In this document: piece by piece, positions 15,708-24,064 of the stretch
Layout: the number at the start of each line of letters is the position of its first letter
How positions within the stretch are numbered: position 1 is the stretch's first letter
Assembly (NCBI RefSeq): GCF_021603645.1
Contig: NZ_BQHJ01000003.1
Span: 186,001 to 250,000, forward strand
DNA from: Pseudomonas pseudonitroreducens
GTDB lineage: Bacteria; Pseudomonadota; Gammaproteobacteria; Pseudomonadales; Pseudomonadaceae
Direction of reading: 5' to 3'
Length of the DNA stretch: 64,000 nucleotides
The notes under the pieces: generated by a model
The model's database searches: none
What the model was told of the DNA's origin: nothing
What the model saw: the letters and a program-made list of their open reading frames with translations, nothing else
Translations under genes and position numbers: made by a program

Positions 15708-18251
15708 ATGTCGACAATCGCCCTGCACAGCCTTACAGAGCACGGTGCGGCGCTGCCTCGCCTGCCCCGCCAGCACCTGCCCCGCGAGCGGCTGCATGCC
15801 AGCCTCAGCGCCACCGAATGTCGCCTGCGCCTGCTGGTGGCGCCGCCCGGTTGTGGCAAGACGGTGCTGATGAGCGAATGCGCGCGCCTGGCGCCGACCA
15901 GTACCCGCGTGGTCTGGCTGGGCCTGGGGGGGCGGCCGCTGGCCCCCGAACAATTCTGCGAACGGCTGGGCGAGGCGCTGGGTGTGCCCTGGTCCGGCGA
16001 AGCGGCGCTGGCGGCCTGGCTGGAAAACGCCAGCGAGCCAGTCTGGCTGATGCTCGACGACTATCCCCGTACACCCAGCCCGGCCCTCGACGACTGCTTC
16101 GACCGCCTGCTCGCCGTGGCCTCGCCGCAGATCGGCTGGTGGCTGGCCAGCCGCCGTCGACCGGCCTGCAACCTCACCCGTCTGCTGCTCGAAGGCGAGC
16201 TGCTGGAACTGGGCGCCAGCAGCCTGGCGCTGAGCCAGTGCGAGCTGGACGTCTATCTGCAGATCGCCGGCCTGGAGTGGCCCCAGGCCCAGCGCCAGGC
16301 CCTGCAGGACGCCACCCATGGCTGGTTCGCTGGTGTGCGTCTGCGCCTGCTCAGCCTTGGCAGCGATCCCATTGCGCCCTGCGCCACCCAGGTGGCCGAG
16401 ACCGGTAACGGCCTGCTGCAGGACTACTTGCAACGCGAAGTCCTGGCGAGCCTGCCGGCCGAACTGGCGGAAACCCTCTGCGGCCTGGCGCAGATCGCCC
16501 GCTTCAACCGCGAACTGTGCGATTACCTGTTCGACGAGCCCGGCCTGGGGCTGGATGGCCTGCAGTCCTGGGGCGTGCTGATCGAAGCGGTGGACAACAC
16601 CCAGCACTGGTTCCAGGTGGCGCCCATGGTTGCCGCAGCGCTGGCGAGCCTGTCGCGCTGGCCGGCGGCGACCCTGCACCGGCGCGCCTGCCAGTGGTTC
16701 ACCCAGTGCGGGGAAATCCATTCGGCGTTCGAACATTCCCTGTACGCCGAGCAGCCGGATGTTTCCGCCAGCCTGCTGCAACGCCTGACCGAGGAACAAC
16801 TGCTGCACGGACGCAACGTCGAGCGCGTCTTGCAACTGCGCGAGTCGCTGCCCGCGGAGCTGCTGTGCAGCACCCCGCGCCTGCTCATCCTCAATGCCTG
16901 GACCCTGCTGTTCGTTGGTCGCCTGGACGATGTGGAAGCGCTGCTGGCCGGCTTCGATCGCTTCCTGCCGATGCCTGGCGAGCACCGTCAGCGTGCCCTG
17001 ATTGCCCAGTGGCAAGGGCTCAACGGCATGCTCACCCATGCGCGCGGCCTGCCCGGCTCCCGCGAGCAACTGCGCGAGGCGCTGGCGCACCTGCCCGAGG
17101 ACGCCTGGGCGCAGACCCTGATCTGTCTCTCCGCGTTGACCCAGCAGGCCCAGGCCGAGGGCCGCCTGGCCGAGGCTCGGCTGATCAACCGCGAGGCGCT
17201 GCGCCGCGCGCGCCTGCAAGGCAGCACCACCTTCGAAGCGCTGCTGGAGCTGGACCGCGCCCAGTGGCTGGAGCAGCGCGGCGAACTGCAGCGTGCCGAC
17301 GCACTGTTGGCGCGGGTGCAGGAATACCTCGACGAGATGCGCATTACCTGCAACGCCATGGCCGGCCGCGTCGCCCTGCGCCGGGGCTGGCTGTGCCTGC
17401 GCCAGGGGCGTGACGAGGAGGCCCGCGAACTGTTCATCGCCGGACTGAACGAAACCCGGCGCAGCCACGACCCGAGCTCGATCTACGGCTTCACCGGCAT
17501 GGCCTGGCTCGACGCGCTGGACGGCGACACCGATGGCGCCTTCAGCCGCCTGCTGGAAGTCGAGCGGCTGATGCAGCTGCAACATGTGCCGGAACCGATC
17601 TACCGGGGCCCGCTGCTGCTCGCCAGCGGCGCGCTGAATCTGCGCCAGAACCGCGCGGGGCCGGCGCGGGAAGTCCTTCAGCGCGTGGCTTCGCGCTATC
17701 GCGCCGACTGCCTGAGCCCACCGGCGGCGGCGCCGGATCAGATCCTGCGGGTCGAACATCACCTGGCGCTGGCGGAGCTCTACGACGGCGACGTGGAGGC
17801 CGCCCTGCAGCGCTTGCAGGCGATGCTCCCGGACCTGCTGCGCCAGGGCCGCAACACCCTGGCCTGTGACGTCTGGCTGGCACTGGCCGAGGCACACTTC
17901 ATCGCCGGCAGCCTGGACGAGGCGCGCTGCGCGCTGGACGAAGGCGTCGCGCTGGCGCAGCGCTTCGGGCTGCTTTCCACTCTGCGCGATACCCAGCGCC
18001 GCCAACCCGGCCTGTTCGGCCTGCGTCCGCATGCCGGGGAAATGGCTCCGCACAGCCTGCTGAGCCTGCGCGAACTCTCGGTGCTGGAGTTGATCGCCCG
18101 AGGCTGCTCCAACCTGGAGATCGGCGAGCGGCTGTACATCTCCCTGCACACGGTGAAGACCCACGCGCGGCGGATCAACGGCAAGCTTGGTGTGGAGCGG
18201 CGCACCCAGGCAGTGGCGCGGGCAAAGGAGCTTGGGCTGCTGAAGGTGTGA
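15708..18251 (+). CDS. MalT-type ATP-dependent LuxR transcriptional regulator
   Basis: A large 847-aa signal-transduction ATPase. It has Walker A VAPPGCGKT at residues 44-52, a Walker B-like VWLMLDDYPRT near 120, a long helical TPR-like sensor (about 300-750), and a C-terminal LuxR HTH from about 787 (LSLRELSVLELIARGCSNLE, then SLHTVKTHARRINGKLGV). ATG 15708 follows GGAAGAAG. It lies directly after a DUF1302-DUF1329 pair, which it probably controls, as similar regulators do for such pairs elsewhere. The inducer is unknown. Confidence 0.88.
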   Translation: MSTIALHSLTEHGAALPRLPRQHLPRERLHASLSATECRLRLLVAPPGCGKTVLMSECARLAPTSTRVVWLGLGGRPLAPEQFCERLGEALGVPWSGEAALAAWLENASEPVWLMLDDYPRTPSPALDDCFDRLLAVASPQIGWWLASRRRPACNLTRLLLEGELLELGASSLALSQCELDVYLQIAGLEWPQAQRQALQDATHGWFAGVRLRLLSLGSDPIAPCATQVAETGNGLLQDYLQREVLASLPAELAETLCGLAQIARFNRELCDYLFDEPGLGLDGLQSWGVLIEAVDNTQHWFQVAPMVAAALASLSRWPAATLHRRACQWFTQCGEIHSAFEHSLYAEQPDVSASLLQRLTEEQLLHGRNVERVLQLRESLPAELLCSTPRLLILNAWTLLFVGRLDDVEALLAGFDRFLPMPGEHRQRALIAQWQGLNGMLTHARGLPGSREQLREALAHLPEDAWAQTLICLSALTQQAQAEGRLAEARLINREALRRARLQGSTTFEALLELDRAQWLEQRGELQRADALLARVQEYLDEMRITCNAMAGRVALRRGWLCLRQGRDEEARELFIAGLNETRRSHDPSSIYGFTGMAWLDALDGDTDGAFSRLLEVERLMQLQHVPEPIYRGPLLLASGALNLRQNRAGPAREVLQRVASRYRADCLSPPAAAPDQILRVEHHLALAELYDGDVEAALQRLQAMLPDLLRQGRNTLACDVWLALAEAHFIAGSLDEARCALDEGVALAQRFGLLSTLRDTQRRQPGLFGLRPHAGEMAPHSLLSLRELSVLELIARGCSNLEIGERLYISLHTVKTHARRINGKLGVERRTQAVARAKELGLLKV

Positions 18252-18260
18252 ATTGGCGCG

Positions 18261-19070
18261 CTAGTGCAGCGCCTTGGGCGGCACGCTGATCTCGGCCAGG
18301 CGCTGGGCCAGGCGCATCTGCTCCGCGGCATCGTCGCTGAGCAGCATGGCGCGTTCGAGGTCGTAGCGTTCCGCCTGCGGGCAATCCAGCACGTGGTAGA
18401 GATCGGCGCGGGCGAGGTGATCGCTGGCGCTGGGAGGCCCGAGTTCCAGTACACGCTGGGCATCCTTCAGGGCTGCCAGCGGCTCCCCGGCAGCCAGGTG
18501 CAATTGGCGCAGGTTGCGCGACAGGCGCTGCAGCATGTCGGCGGCGCTGGCAGTGCGCAGGTGCGCGGCGGACAGTTCGACGTTGGCGCCCATCTGGTGT
18601 GCCAGCAGGTCGCGGCAGTCGCGGGTGTAGAGGCGGCGGCCGGTGGCGGGGTCGAGCAGGTGGTCGGCGCCGGGCACGCGCAGCAGGAAGCGTCCGGGGA
18701 AATTCACCCCGACCAGGGTAATGCCGTTGCGCCGTGCCATTTCCAGGGCGATCAGCGCCAGTGACAGCGGCTGCCCGTGGCGCCGCTGCAGTACCTGCGG
18801 GAGCAGGGCGGCGCGGGGATGCAAGGGGTACTCGTCGTCCTCGGCGAAGCCCAGCTCGCTCAGCCGGCGCAGCAGGAACTGCGCGCGCTCCGCATCGCCG
18901 CTGCCCTGGGGCAGGGCCACCGCGACCTGGTGCGCGAGCGAGTCGAACAACCGCTGCGCCTGATCCGGAGACAGGTGCGGTTCGTGCTCGGCGGCGATCC
19001 ACAGGGCCGCCTCGAACAGGGCGGGTGGGTCCTGGGCAAGACAGGCAAGGCAGGCTTGACGCGGGTCCAT
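18261..19070 (-). CDS. SirB1 family protein (transglutaminase-like plus TPR)
   Basis: The 269-aa product has the SirB1 core: HGQPLSLALIALEMARRNGI (about residues 97-116), VGVNFPGRFLLRV and LLDPATGRRLY, followed by C-terminal helical repeats with EPLAALKDAQRVLEL. The transglutaminase-like Cys is absent from the LSLALIALEM element, as usual in this family, so it is probably not an active protease. SirB1 relatives have loose links to phosphotransferase regulation, but no reaction is known. It converges with the LuxR gene with a 9-bp gap. Confidence 0.82.
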   Translation of the reverse strand: MDPRQACLACLAQDPPALFEAALWIAAEHEPHLSPDQAQRLFDSLAHQVAVALPQGSGDAERAQFLLRRLSELGFAEDDEYPLHPRAALLPQVLQRRHGQPLSLALIALEMARRNGITLVGVNFPGRFLLRVPGADHLLDPATGRRLYTRDCRDLLAHQMGANVELSAAHLRTASAADMLQRLSRNLRQLHLAAGEPLAALKDAQRVLELGPPSASDHLARADLYHVLDCPQAERYDLERAMLLSDDAAEQMRLAQRLAEISVPPKALH

Positions 19071-19224
19071 GGCGTTCTCCGGCTGACCCTGCGGTTGTAA
19101 CCGGAGCGCCGGGCACTCGTCCAGTGGTGCGGTCGTCGCCCGTGAAGGTGAGATGACAGGCGCTGCCTATACTTGAGAGGTTCGCTGACAGAACGCTGTC
19201 CACCCCCAGCAAGGGAGCGCCGCC

Positions 19225-20259
19225 ATGTTCGACATGATGGAAGCCACCCGGCTCGAGTCGCTGCATCTCTTCCAGGACCCGGCCACGGGACTCAAGGCCA
19301 TCATCGCCATCCACAATTCACGGCTCGGGCCAGCGCTGGGCGGCTGCCGCTACCTGCCTTACCCCAGCTACGACGCCGCGCTGCGCGATGCCGCCCGCCT
19401 GGCCCAGGGCATGAGCTACAAGGCGGCGCTGGCCGGTCTGCGCCAGGGCGGCGGCAAGGCGGTCATCCTGCGCGCACCGCACGTGAACAATCGCGGTGAG
19501 CTGTTCGAGGCCTTCGGCCGCTTCATCGACTCCCTCGGCGGCGCCTACATCACAGCGGTGGACAGCGGTACGTCCAGCGCCGACATGGACTGCATCGCCC
19601 AGTTCACCCGCCACGTCACCAGTACCACCAGTGGCGGCGATCCCTCTCCGCATACCGCGCTGGGTGTGTTCGCCGGGATCCGCGCCAGCGCCCAGGCGCG
19701 CCTGGGCAGCGATGACCTGGATGGTCTGCGTGTGGCGATCCAGGGGCTGGGCAACGTGGGATACGCGCTGGCCGAACACCTGTCTGCGGCGGGCGCGGAA
19801 TTGCTGGTCAGCGATATCGATGCGGGAAAGGTGCAGCTGGCGGTGGAGCAACTGGGCGCGCGGCCGGTGCCTAATGAGGCACTGCTCACCACGCCGTGCG
19901 ACATCCTCGCGCCCTGTGGCCTGGGTGGCGTGCTGACGTCACCGGTGGTCGGCCATCTGCGTTGTGCCGCGGTGGCGGGGGCGGCCAACAATCAACTGGC
20001 TCACCCCGAGGTGGCCGATGAGCTGGAGGGAAGGGGCATCCTCTATGCGCCGGATTACGTGATCAACTCGGGTGGGCTGATCTACGTCGCCTTGCAGCAC
20101 CAGGGGCAAGCCCTGCCGATCATCACCGCACACCTGTCGCGCATTGCGGAGCGCCTGACCGAAGTCTATGCCCACGCCCAGGCCGATCACCTGTCGCCAG
20201 CGCGGGTTGCCGACAAGCTGGCGGAGCGGATTCTCTACGGGGAATATTCGGGCCACTGA
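19225..20259 (+). CDS. ldh: leucine dehydrogenase (Glu/Leu/Phe/Val dehydrogenase family)
   Basis: A 344-aa amino acid dehydrogenase. LGPALGGCRYLPYPSYDAAL, the catalytic-lysine region GLRQGGGKAVI (Lys near 78), TAVDSGTSSADMD and the nucleotide-binding GLGNVGYALAEHL (about 173) match leucine dehydrogenase. It reversibly deaminates branched-chain amino acids with NAD to 2-oxoacids plus ammonia, in the cytoplasm. ATG 19225 follows GGGAG. P. aeruginosa carries the same gene beside the SirB1 gene. Valine or phenylalanine dehydrogenase activity cannot be excluded from sequence alone. Confidence 0.87.
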   Translation: MFDMMEATRLESLHLFQDPATGLKAIIAIHNSRLGPALGGCRYLPYPSYDAALRDAARLAQGMSYKAALAGLRQGGGKAVILRAPHVNNRGELFEAFGRFIDSLGGAYITAVDSGTSSADMDCIAQFTRHVTSTTSGGDPSPHTALGVFAGIRASAQARLGSDDLDGLRVAIQGLGNVGYALAEHLSAAGAELLVSDIDAGKVQLAVEQLGARPVPNEALLTTPCDILAPCGLGGVLTSPVVGHLRCAAVAGAANNQLAHPEVADELEGRGILYAPDYVINSGGLIYVALQHQGQALPIITAHLSRIAERLTEVYAHAQADHLSPARVADKLAERILYGEYSGH

Positions 20260-20290
20260 GGGCTATTGGAACCCCAGCGCAAAACCGAAC

Positions 20291-20360
20291 CTGCAGGAGC
20301 GAGCTTGCTCGCGAACCGGGACTCGCCCGCGGCTCGCCGACGAGCAAGCTCGCTCCTACC
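20291..20360. repeat. palindromic repeat, family A
   Basis: CTGCAGGAGCGAGCTTGCTC and GAGCAAGCTCGCTCCTACC are the imperfectly matched arms, with a C for T change in the left arm. It fills the convergent gap between ldh and yebG. Confidence 0.85.
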
Positions 20361-20374
20361 GAAACGCTCGCCCA

Positions 20375-20641
20375 TCACGCCTCGGCGGAGGACTCGCTGA
20401 AGATCTCGTTCAGCGCATCGGGCTGGTTCTTGAAGGCGCGGGCAAAGGCGTCGCGGTTCCTGGCCATGAAGATGCCGATCTCCTCGAGCTGATCCTCCTT
20501 CAGCGAAGGCACCGCCTTCTGCAGCACGTCGGCCAGCGTTTCCGCCAGCTCCAGCATCTTGTCGTGCCGGTCGGCTTCTGCCTTATCCATGAACAGGCGC
20601 TCCGGATCGCGGCTGCTGCGGTACACCACTTCGACGGCCAT
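20375..20641 (-). CDS. yebG: YebG family SOS-induced protein
   Basis: The 88-aa protein begins MAVEVVYRSSRDPERLFMDK, the YebG N-terminus, followed by KAEADRHDKMLELAETLADV. YebG is a small DNA-damage-inducible protein of unknown biochemical role. The start follows GAGGTGAT at good spacing. A perfect LexA-type box lies 45 bp upstream, which strongly supports both the identity and LexA control. The acidic C-terminus (FSESSAEA) is not conserved. Confidence 0.9.
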   Translation of the reverse strand: MAVEVVYRSSRDPERLFMDKAEADRHDKMLELAETLADVLQKAVPSLKEDQLEEIGIFMARNRDAFARAFKNQPDALNEIFSESSAEA

Positions 20642-20685
20642 TCATCACCTCTGTGCCTTCTCTTTGATTGGGGAGTTCGAAATAA

Positions 20686-20701
20686 CTGTTTATTTATACA
20701 G
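20686..20701 (-). promoter_or_regulatory. LexA (SOS) box upstream of yebG
   Basis: CTGTTTATTTATACAG matches the CTGT-N8-ACAG consensus perfectly with an AT-rich centre. It is 45 bp before the yebG start codon, overlapping the expected promoter. Confidence 0.88.
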
Positions 20702-20846
20702 TAGAACGATTGCGCAGTGCTACTACCGCGGTGTGAATCATTGCCGCAAGCGTAGACGCAGGAGAAGGAGGTGCTTGCATCAGGCCACTATCGGGTGTGG
20801 CCCAAAGCAGTGCGCGCGCCCCTTTGGCGCGCGCGATGGAACCACG

Positions 20847-20872
20847 TGACTGACGCAATGAAACGTCAGTCA
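20847..20872. promoter_or_regulatory. inverted repeat TGACTGACG-N8-CGTCAGTCA
   Basis: Perfect 9-bp arms with an 8-nt spacer lie between yebG and the DUF3509 gene, 38 bp past the DUF3509 stop. There is no T-run on either strand, so it is not a standard terminator. It could be a protein-binding site or the hairpin of an untranslated transcript. A GC palindrome (GCGCGC / GCGCGC) lies just left of it, near 20812-20835. Confidence 0.45.
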
Positions 20873-20910
20873 GATGGCTCTGTAGGAAGGAGTTCTTGCG
20901 AAGAGTGGCT

Positions 20911-21192
20911 TCAGGACGCGATCGGCAGGCCGTTTTCGCCGCGCGTCATCGCGGCGAGCAGCTGCGGCGCTGTGCCGCCTTGCTCGATGGCGATGCCGAA
21001 ACGGATGCTCTGGATGAAGCGCTGCAACTGTTCCGGGTCCTGCAACTGGGTGTTGCGGATCAGGCGGCGCGCGGCCACGCCGGCCTCGGTGGAGAGGGTC
21101 AGGACAATGCTGCCGTCGGGCCGTTCAAGGCTGAAATTGACGCGGTATTGGTCCTGGAAGGCGTCTGTCAGCTTCTGAAAGGGACTTTCCAT
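20911..21192 (-). CDS. DUF3509 family protein
   Basis: The 93-aa protein starts MESPFQKLTDAFQDQYRV at ATG 21192 (an adjoining GTG would add one residue; AGGA lies upstream). FSLERPDGSIVLTLST and RLIRNTQLQDPEQLQRFIQSIRFG are the recognisable DUF3509 elements, a small family almost confined to Pseudomonas. It has no signal peptide or membrane segment. Function is unknown. It is divergent from psiE across a 169-bp gap that contains repeated GCAGTC motifs. Confidence 0.78.
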   Translation of the reverse strand: MESPFQKLTDAFQDQYRVNFSLERPDGSIVLTLSTEAGVAARRLIRNTQLQDPEQLQRFIQSIRFGIAIEQGGTAPQLLAAMTRGENGLPIAS

Positions 21193-21255
21193 CACTCATT
21201 CCTGCCTGTTTTGTGGCATGCCCCTGAATGGACTCGGGGCTGGCCGAAAAAGTTC

Positions 21256-21295
21256 GCAGTCATATTCGCGCAGTCGATCTGTGCCATGACTGCGC
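21256..21295. promoter_or_regulatory. inverted GCAGTC motifs in the DUF3509/psiE promoter gap
   Basis: GCAGTCAT at 21256-21263 is inverted as ATGACTGC at 21286-21293, and the nested GCGCAGTC at 21268-21275 is inverted as GACTGCGC at 21288-21295. The three motif copies sit midway between two divergent genes, as operator sites often do. They do not match a PhoB box (CTGTCAT direct repeats), despite the psiE neighbour. Confidence 0.4.
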
Positions 21296-21361
21296 AAGAT
21301 CAATGGCGTAGCACTTGCAGGCTTCACGCCAATCAAGCCTTGTGACGCGGAGAACCGACGA

Positions 21362-21844
21362 ATGAAACAGAACTGGGCCGAGCGCCTGAGCGAGCGGATG
21401 CACGGCTGTGCCGAGTCCCTGGGCAACCTGCTGGTGGAAGGCTTCCACTACCTGGCGCTGTTCGCCATCGGCGGCACGGTGTTCTGGTCGGCGGCGGTGG
21501 CATTCGGCGAGATGGTCGGCAAGGGACACGCGAGCATCGACGACATCCTGCTGCTGTTCATCTACCTCGAACTGGGCGCCATGGTCGGTATCTACTTCAA
21601 GACCAACCACATGCCGGTGCGCTTCCTGATCTATGTGGCGATGACCGCGCTGACCCGCCTGATGATCGCTGACATCCAGCACAACCATGTGCCCGACGAC
21701 GGCATCATCCTGGTTTCGGTGGCGCTGTTGCTGCTGGCGCTGGCGATCCTGGTGGTGCGCTATGCGTCTTCGCGTTTCCCTTCGCCGAGCTCCACGCAAC
21801 GGGGCGGCGGCGAACGGGACCTGATCAGCGACGACGAGCGCTGA
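21362..21844 (+). CDS. psiE: PsiE family inner-membrane protein
   Basis: The 160-aa product has four hydrophobic segments and the PsiE signature LLLFIYLELGAMVGIYFKTN then HMPVRFLIYVAMTALTRLMI. The C-terminal 25 residues are polar and probably cytoplasmic. PsiE was named for phosphate-starvation induction in E. coli, but its biochemical role is unknown. I see no convincing Pho box upstream, so regulation here may differ. Confidence 0.87.
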   Translation: MKQNWAERLSERMHGCAESLGNLLVEGFHYLALFAIGGTVFWSAAVAFGEMVGKGHASIDDILLLFIYLELGAMVGIYFKTNHMPVRFLIYVAMTALTRLMIADIQHNHVPDDGIILVSVALLLLALAILVVRYASSRFPSPSSTQRGGGERDLISDDER

Positions 21845-21929
21845 TCGCCCGCGAGCTTTGATCCAGAGCCGCCGTTCAGGCGATGGATGCACTACCATCG
21901 GTGCATCCGCCGCCTGAGAAGACGACTCC

Positions 21930-22901
21930 ATGAAGGGATGGAAGCTGTTCGCACCCCTGCTGATCCTGGTGATCATCGCCGTTACCCTGTACCTGCGCCT
22001 GCACACCCAGCCGTTGCTGCTGCAGGGGGAAGCAGACGCCACCAATGTCATCGTCGCCTCCAAGGCCAAGGGCCGGGTCGAAGTACTGCATGTGCGGCGT
22101 GGCGACGACGTGAAGCAGGGCCAGCTGCTGATTTCTCTGAGCAGTCCGGAACTGCAAGCCCAGCTGGACTCCCTGCGTGCTGCGCGCAACCAGGTGCAGG
22201 CCAATCTCGACGAATCTCTCCATGGCACCCGCGAGGAAACCCTGCGCGCCCTGCAGGCCAGCCTGTCCCAGGCCCAGGCTGAATTGCGCAATGCCGAGCT
22301 GGAGTACCAGCGCAATGAGGAACTGGCCGGCCGTGGCTTCGTTTCCCAGGCGCAGATGGACCTGTCCCGTCGCGGTCGCGACGTGGCGCGCAACCGCGTC
22401 GCCGAGGCCCAGGCCAATCTCGATCAGGGCAACCAGGGCGACCGTGAGGAGCGCCGGCAGGCGCTGCAAGCTGCCGTGCGCCGGGCCGACGCGCAGATTC
22501 TCGAACTGCAGGCGCAGACGGATGACCTCAACGTGGTGGCTCCGGTGGACGGCGAAGTCGGGCCGATCCCGGCGGAGCAGGGCGAGCTGGTCAACGCCTA
22601 TAGCCCGTTGCTCACGCTGGTGCGCCTGTCCGACAGTTATTTCGTCTTCAACCTGCGCGAAGACATCCTTGCCGACGTGAAGAAAGGAGATGAAGTGGCC
22701 GTCCAGGTTCCGGCATTGAAGGGTGCCGAGGTGAAGGCCAAGGTCAGCTATATCGCGCCCCTGGGCGACTTCGCCACCAAGCGTGCGACCCGTGCCACCG
22801 GTGACTTCGACCTGAAGACCTTCGAGGTGCGCCTGTATCCGGAGCAACCGGTTCCAGGCCTGCGCCCCGGCATGAGCGCGCTGTGGCAGTGGAAGCAATA
22901 A
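21930..22901 (+). CDS. HlyD-type membrane fusion (adaptor) protein
   Basis: A 323-aa periplasmic adaptor with an N-terminal membrane anchor (LFAPLLILVIIAVTLYL), a biotinyl-lipoyl half motif VEVLHVRRGDDVKQGQLLI near residue 51, a coiled-coil hairpin (about 75-190, rich in Ala, Gln and Glu) and the second lipoyl half with VVAPVDGEVGPIPAEQGELV. It would bridge an inner-membrane exporter to an outer-membrane channel. The next two genes are ABC-2 permeases that overlap or abut, so it is the adaptor of that export system. No outer-membrane partner is encoded nearby. Confidence 0.88.
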   Translation: MKGWKLFAPLLILVIIAVTLYLRLHTQPLLLQGEADATNVIVASKAKGRVEVLHVRRGDDVKQGQLLISLSSPELQAQLDSLRAARNQVQANLDESLHGTREETLRALQASLSQAQAELRNAELEYQRNEELAGRGFVSQAQMDLSRRGRDVARNRVAEAQANLDQGNQGDREERRQALQAAVRRADAQILELQAQTDDLNVVAPVDGEVGPIPAEQGELVNAYSPLLTLVRLSDSYFVFNLREDILADVKKGDEVAVQVPALKGAEVKAKVSYIAPLGDFATKRATRATGDFDLKTFEVRLYPEQPVPGLRPGMSALWQWKQ

Positions 22902-24055
22902 GGAGCAACCTGCGGCGTTTCGCCCAGGCCTTCGGCAGCGAAACGCGGGTTGCCCTGCGCAGCTGGACCATTCATTGGCTCGGCTGGCTCTGGCCGCTGC
23001 TGCTGTTCGTGGTGATCAGCGGCGTGTACCAGGCAGGAACCCTGCTGGATATGCCGGTGGCCGTGGTCGATGCCGATCACAGCAGCCTGTCGCGGCGCAT
23101 CGTCCGCGAGCTGGATGCCGGCTCCCATGCCAAGGTCGAGGTGCTTGGCGGTGGCCTGCAGGAAGGCCTGCGCCGTCTGCGCATGGCCGACGACTACGCG
23201 CTGCTGTATATCCCCCGCGATTTCGAGGCAGACGCACTGTCCGGCCGCCAGCCGGTCGCCGAGCTCTACTACAACTCGCTGTTCTACTCCGCCGGCTTCT
23301 ACTCGACCCAGGATTTCAGTGGGCTGATGAGCACGCTCAATGCCGAACTGCGCCCGCACCTGGCCGCCGGCATGGACCGCCCCATGCCGGCGCTGGCCAG
23401 CGTCGCGGTGTCTTATGAAAGCCTGTTCAATGCCAGCGGCAACTACATCTATTTCCAGCAGTTCGCCGCCATTGTCCACCTGCTGCAGTTGTTCGTGATC
23501 GTTGCCACCGTCCATGTACTGGCGCGCGAGGCACCGGAGCTGCGTGCCTCCTCGCCGCATATCCTGCGGGCCAAGGCCTTGGGCCCGCGGCTGCTGGGCA
23601 AGATGGCGCCGTACACGCTGCTGTTCAGCGCCTTGCTGATGGTCGAGTTGTTCCTGCTGGTGGAACTCAACGGCGCGCGGATCAATGGCAATCCCTGGTG
23701 GATGCTGGCGATCACCGTCTGCTACGTGGCGGCGGCGCAGAGCGTCGGGCTGATGCTGTTCATCTTCACCGCCAACCGCTTCAGCGCCTACTCGCTGATC
23801 GGCCTGCTGATCGGTGTGGCGCAGACCTATTCCGGCGTGCTGTTGCCGGAGCTGGCGATGCCGCAGATCGCGCGGATCATTGCCGAGGCCGAGCCGCTGA
23901 CGCACACACTGCATGGTCTGTTCGACCAGTTCCTGCGCAGGGCGCCGGTGGAGTCCGGCCTGTACACCTGCTGCAAGCTGCTGCTCTACCCGCTGATCGC
24001 CTACATGATCGCCAAGATGCGCCTGCGCCGGCGCCTCGACCTGAGCCCGGGGTAA
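22883..24055 (+). CDS. ABC-2 type transporter permease (first of two)
   Basis: With a GTG at 22883 the product is 390 aa: one N-terminal TM (about residues 33-50), a large extracytoplasmic domain (VAVVDADHSSLSRRIVREL is typical of the YhhJ/YbhR family), and five C-terminal TMs. The start is uncertain. GTG 22883 has no good ribosome site and overlaps the adaptor gene by 19 bp, while a strong AAGGAG (22900-22905) directly precedes an in-frame CTG at 22910. The C-terminus has LTHTLHGLFDQFLRRAP. It pairs with the next permease to form the transmembrane half of an exporter. Confidence 0.83.
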   Translation: MAVEAIRSNLRRFAQAFGSETRVALRSWTIHWLGWLWPLLLFVVISGVYQAGTLLDMPVAVVDADHSSLSRRIVRELDAGSHAKVEVLGGGLQEGLRRLRMADDYALLYIPRDFEADALSGRQPVAELYYNSLFYSAGFYSTQDFSGLMSTLNAELRPHLAAGMDRPMPALASVAVSYESLFNASGNYIYFQQFAAIVHLLQLFVIVATVHVLAREAPELRASSPHILRAKALGPRLLGKMAPYTLLFSALLMVELFLLVELNGARINGNPWWMLAITVCYVAAAQSVGLMLFIFTANRFSAYSLIGLLIGVAQTYSGVLLPELAMPQIARIIAEAEPLTHTLHGLFDQFLRRAPVESGLYTCCKLLLYPLIAYMIAKMRLRRRLDLSPG

Positions 24056-24064
24056 GGAGCCAGC

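Noticed and set aside
15621-18164. 847-codon open frame on the minus strand across the LuxR gene
   Set aside because: It mirrors the LuxR gene, which has Walker and HTH motifs on the plus strand. The antisense translation is Gln/Ala/Arg-rich with no domains, a result of high GC in third positions.
21196-21361. Pho box upstream of psiE
   Set aside because: No pair of CTGTCAT-like direct repeats with 11-bp period was found; only GCAGTC motifs.
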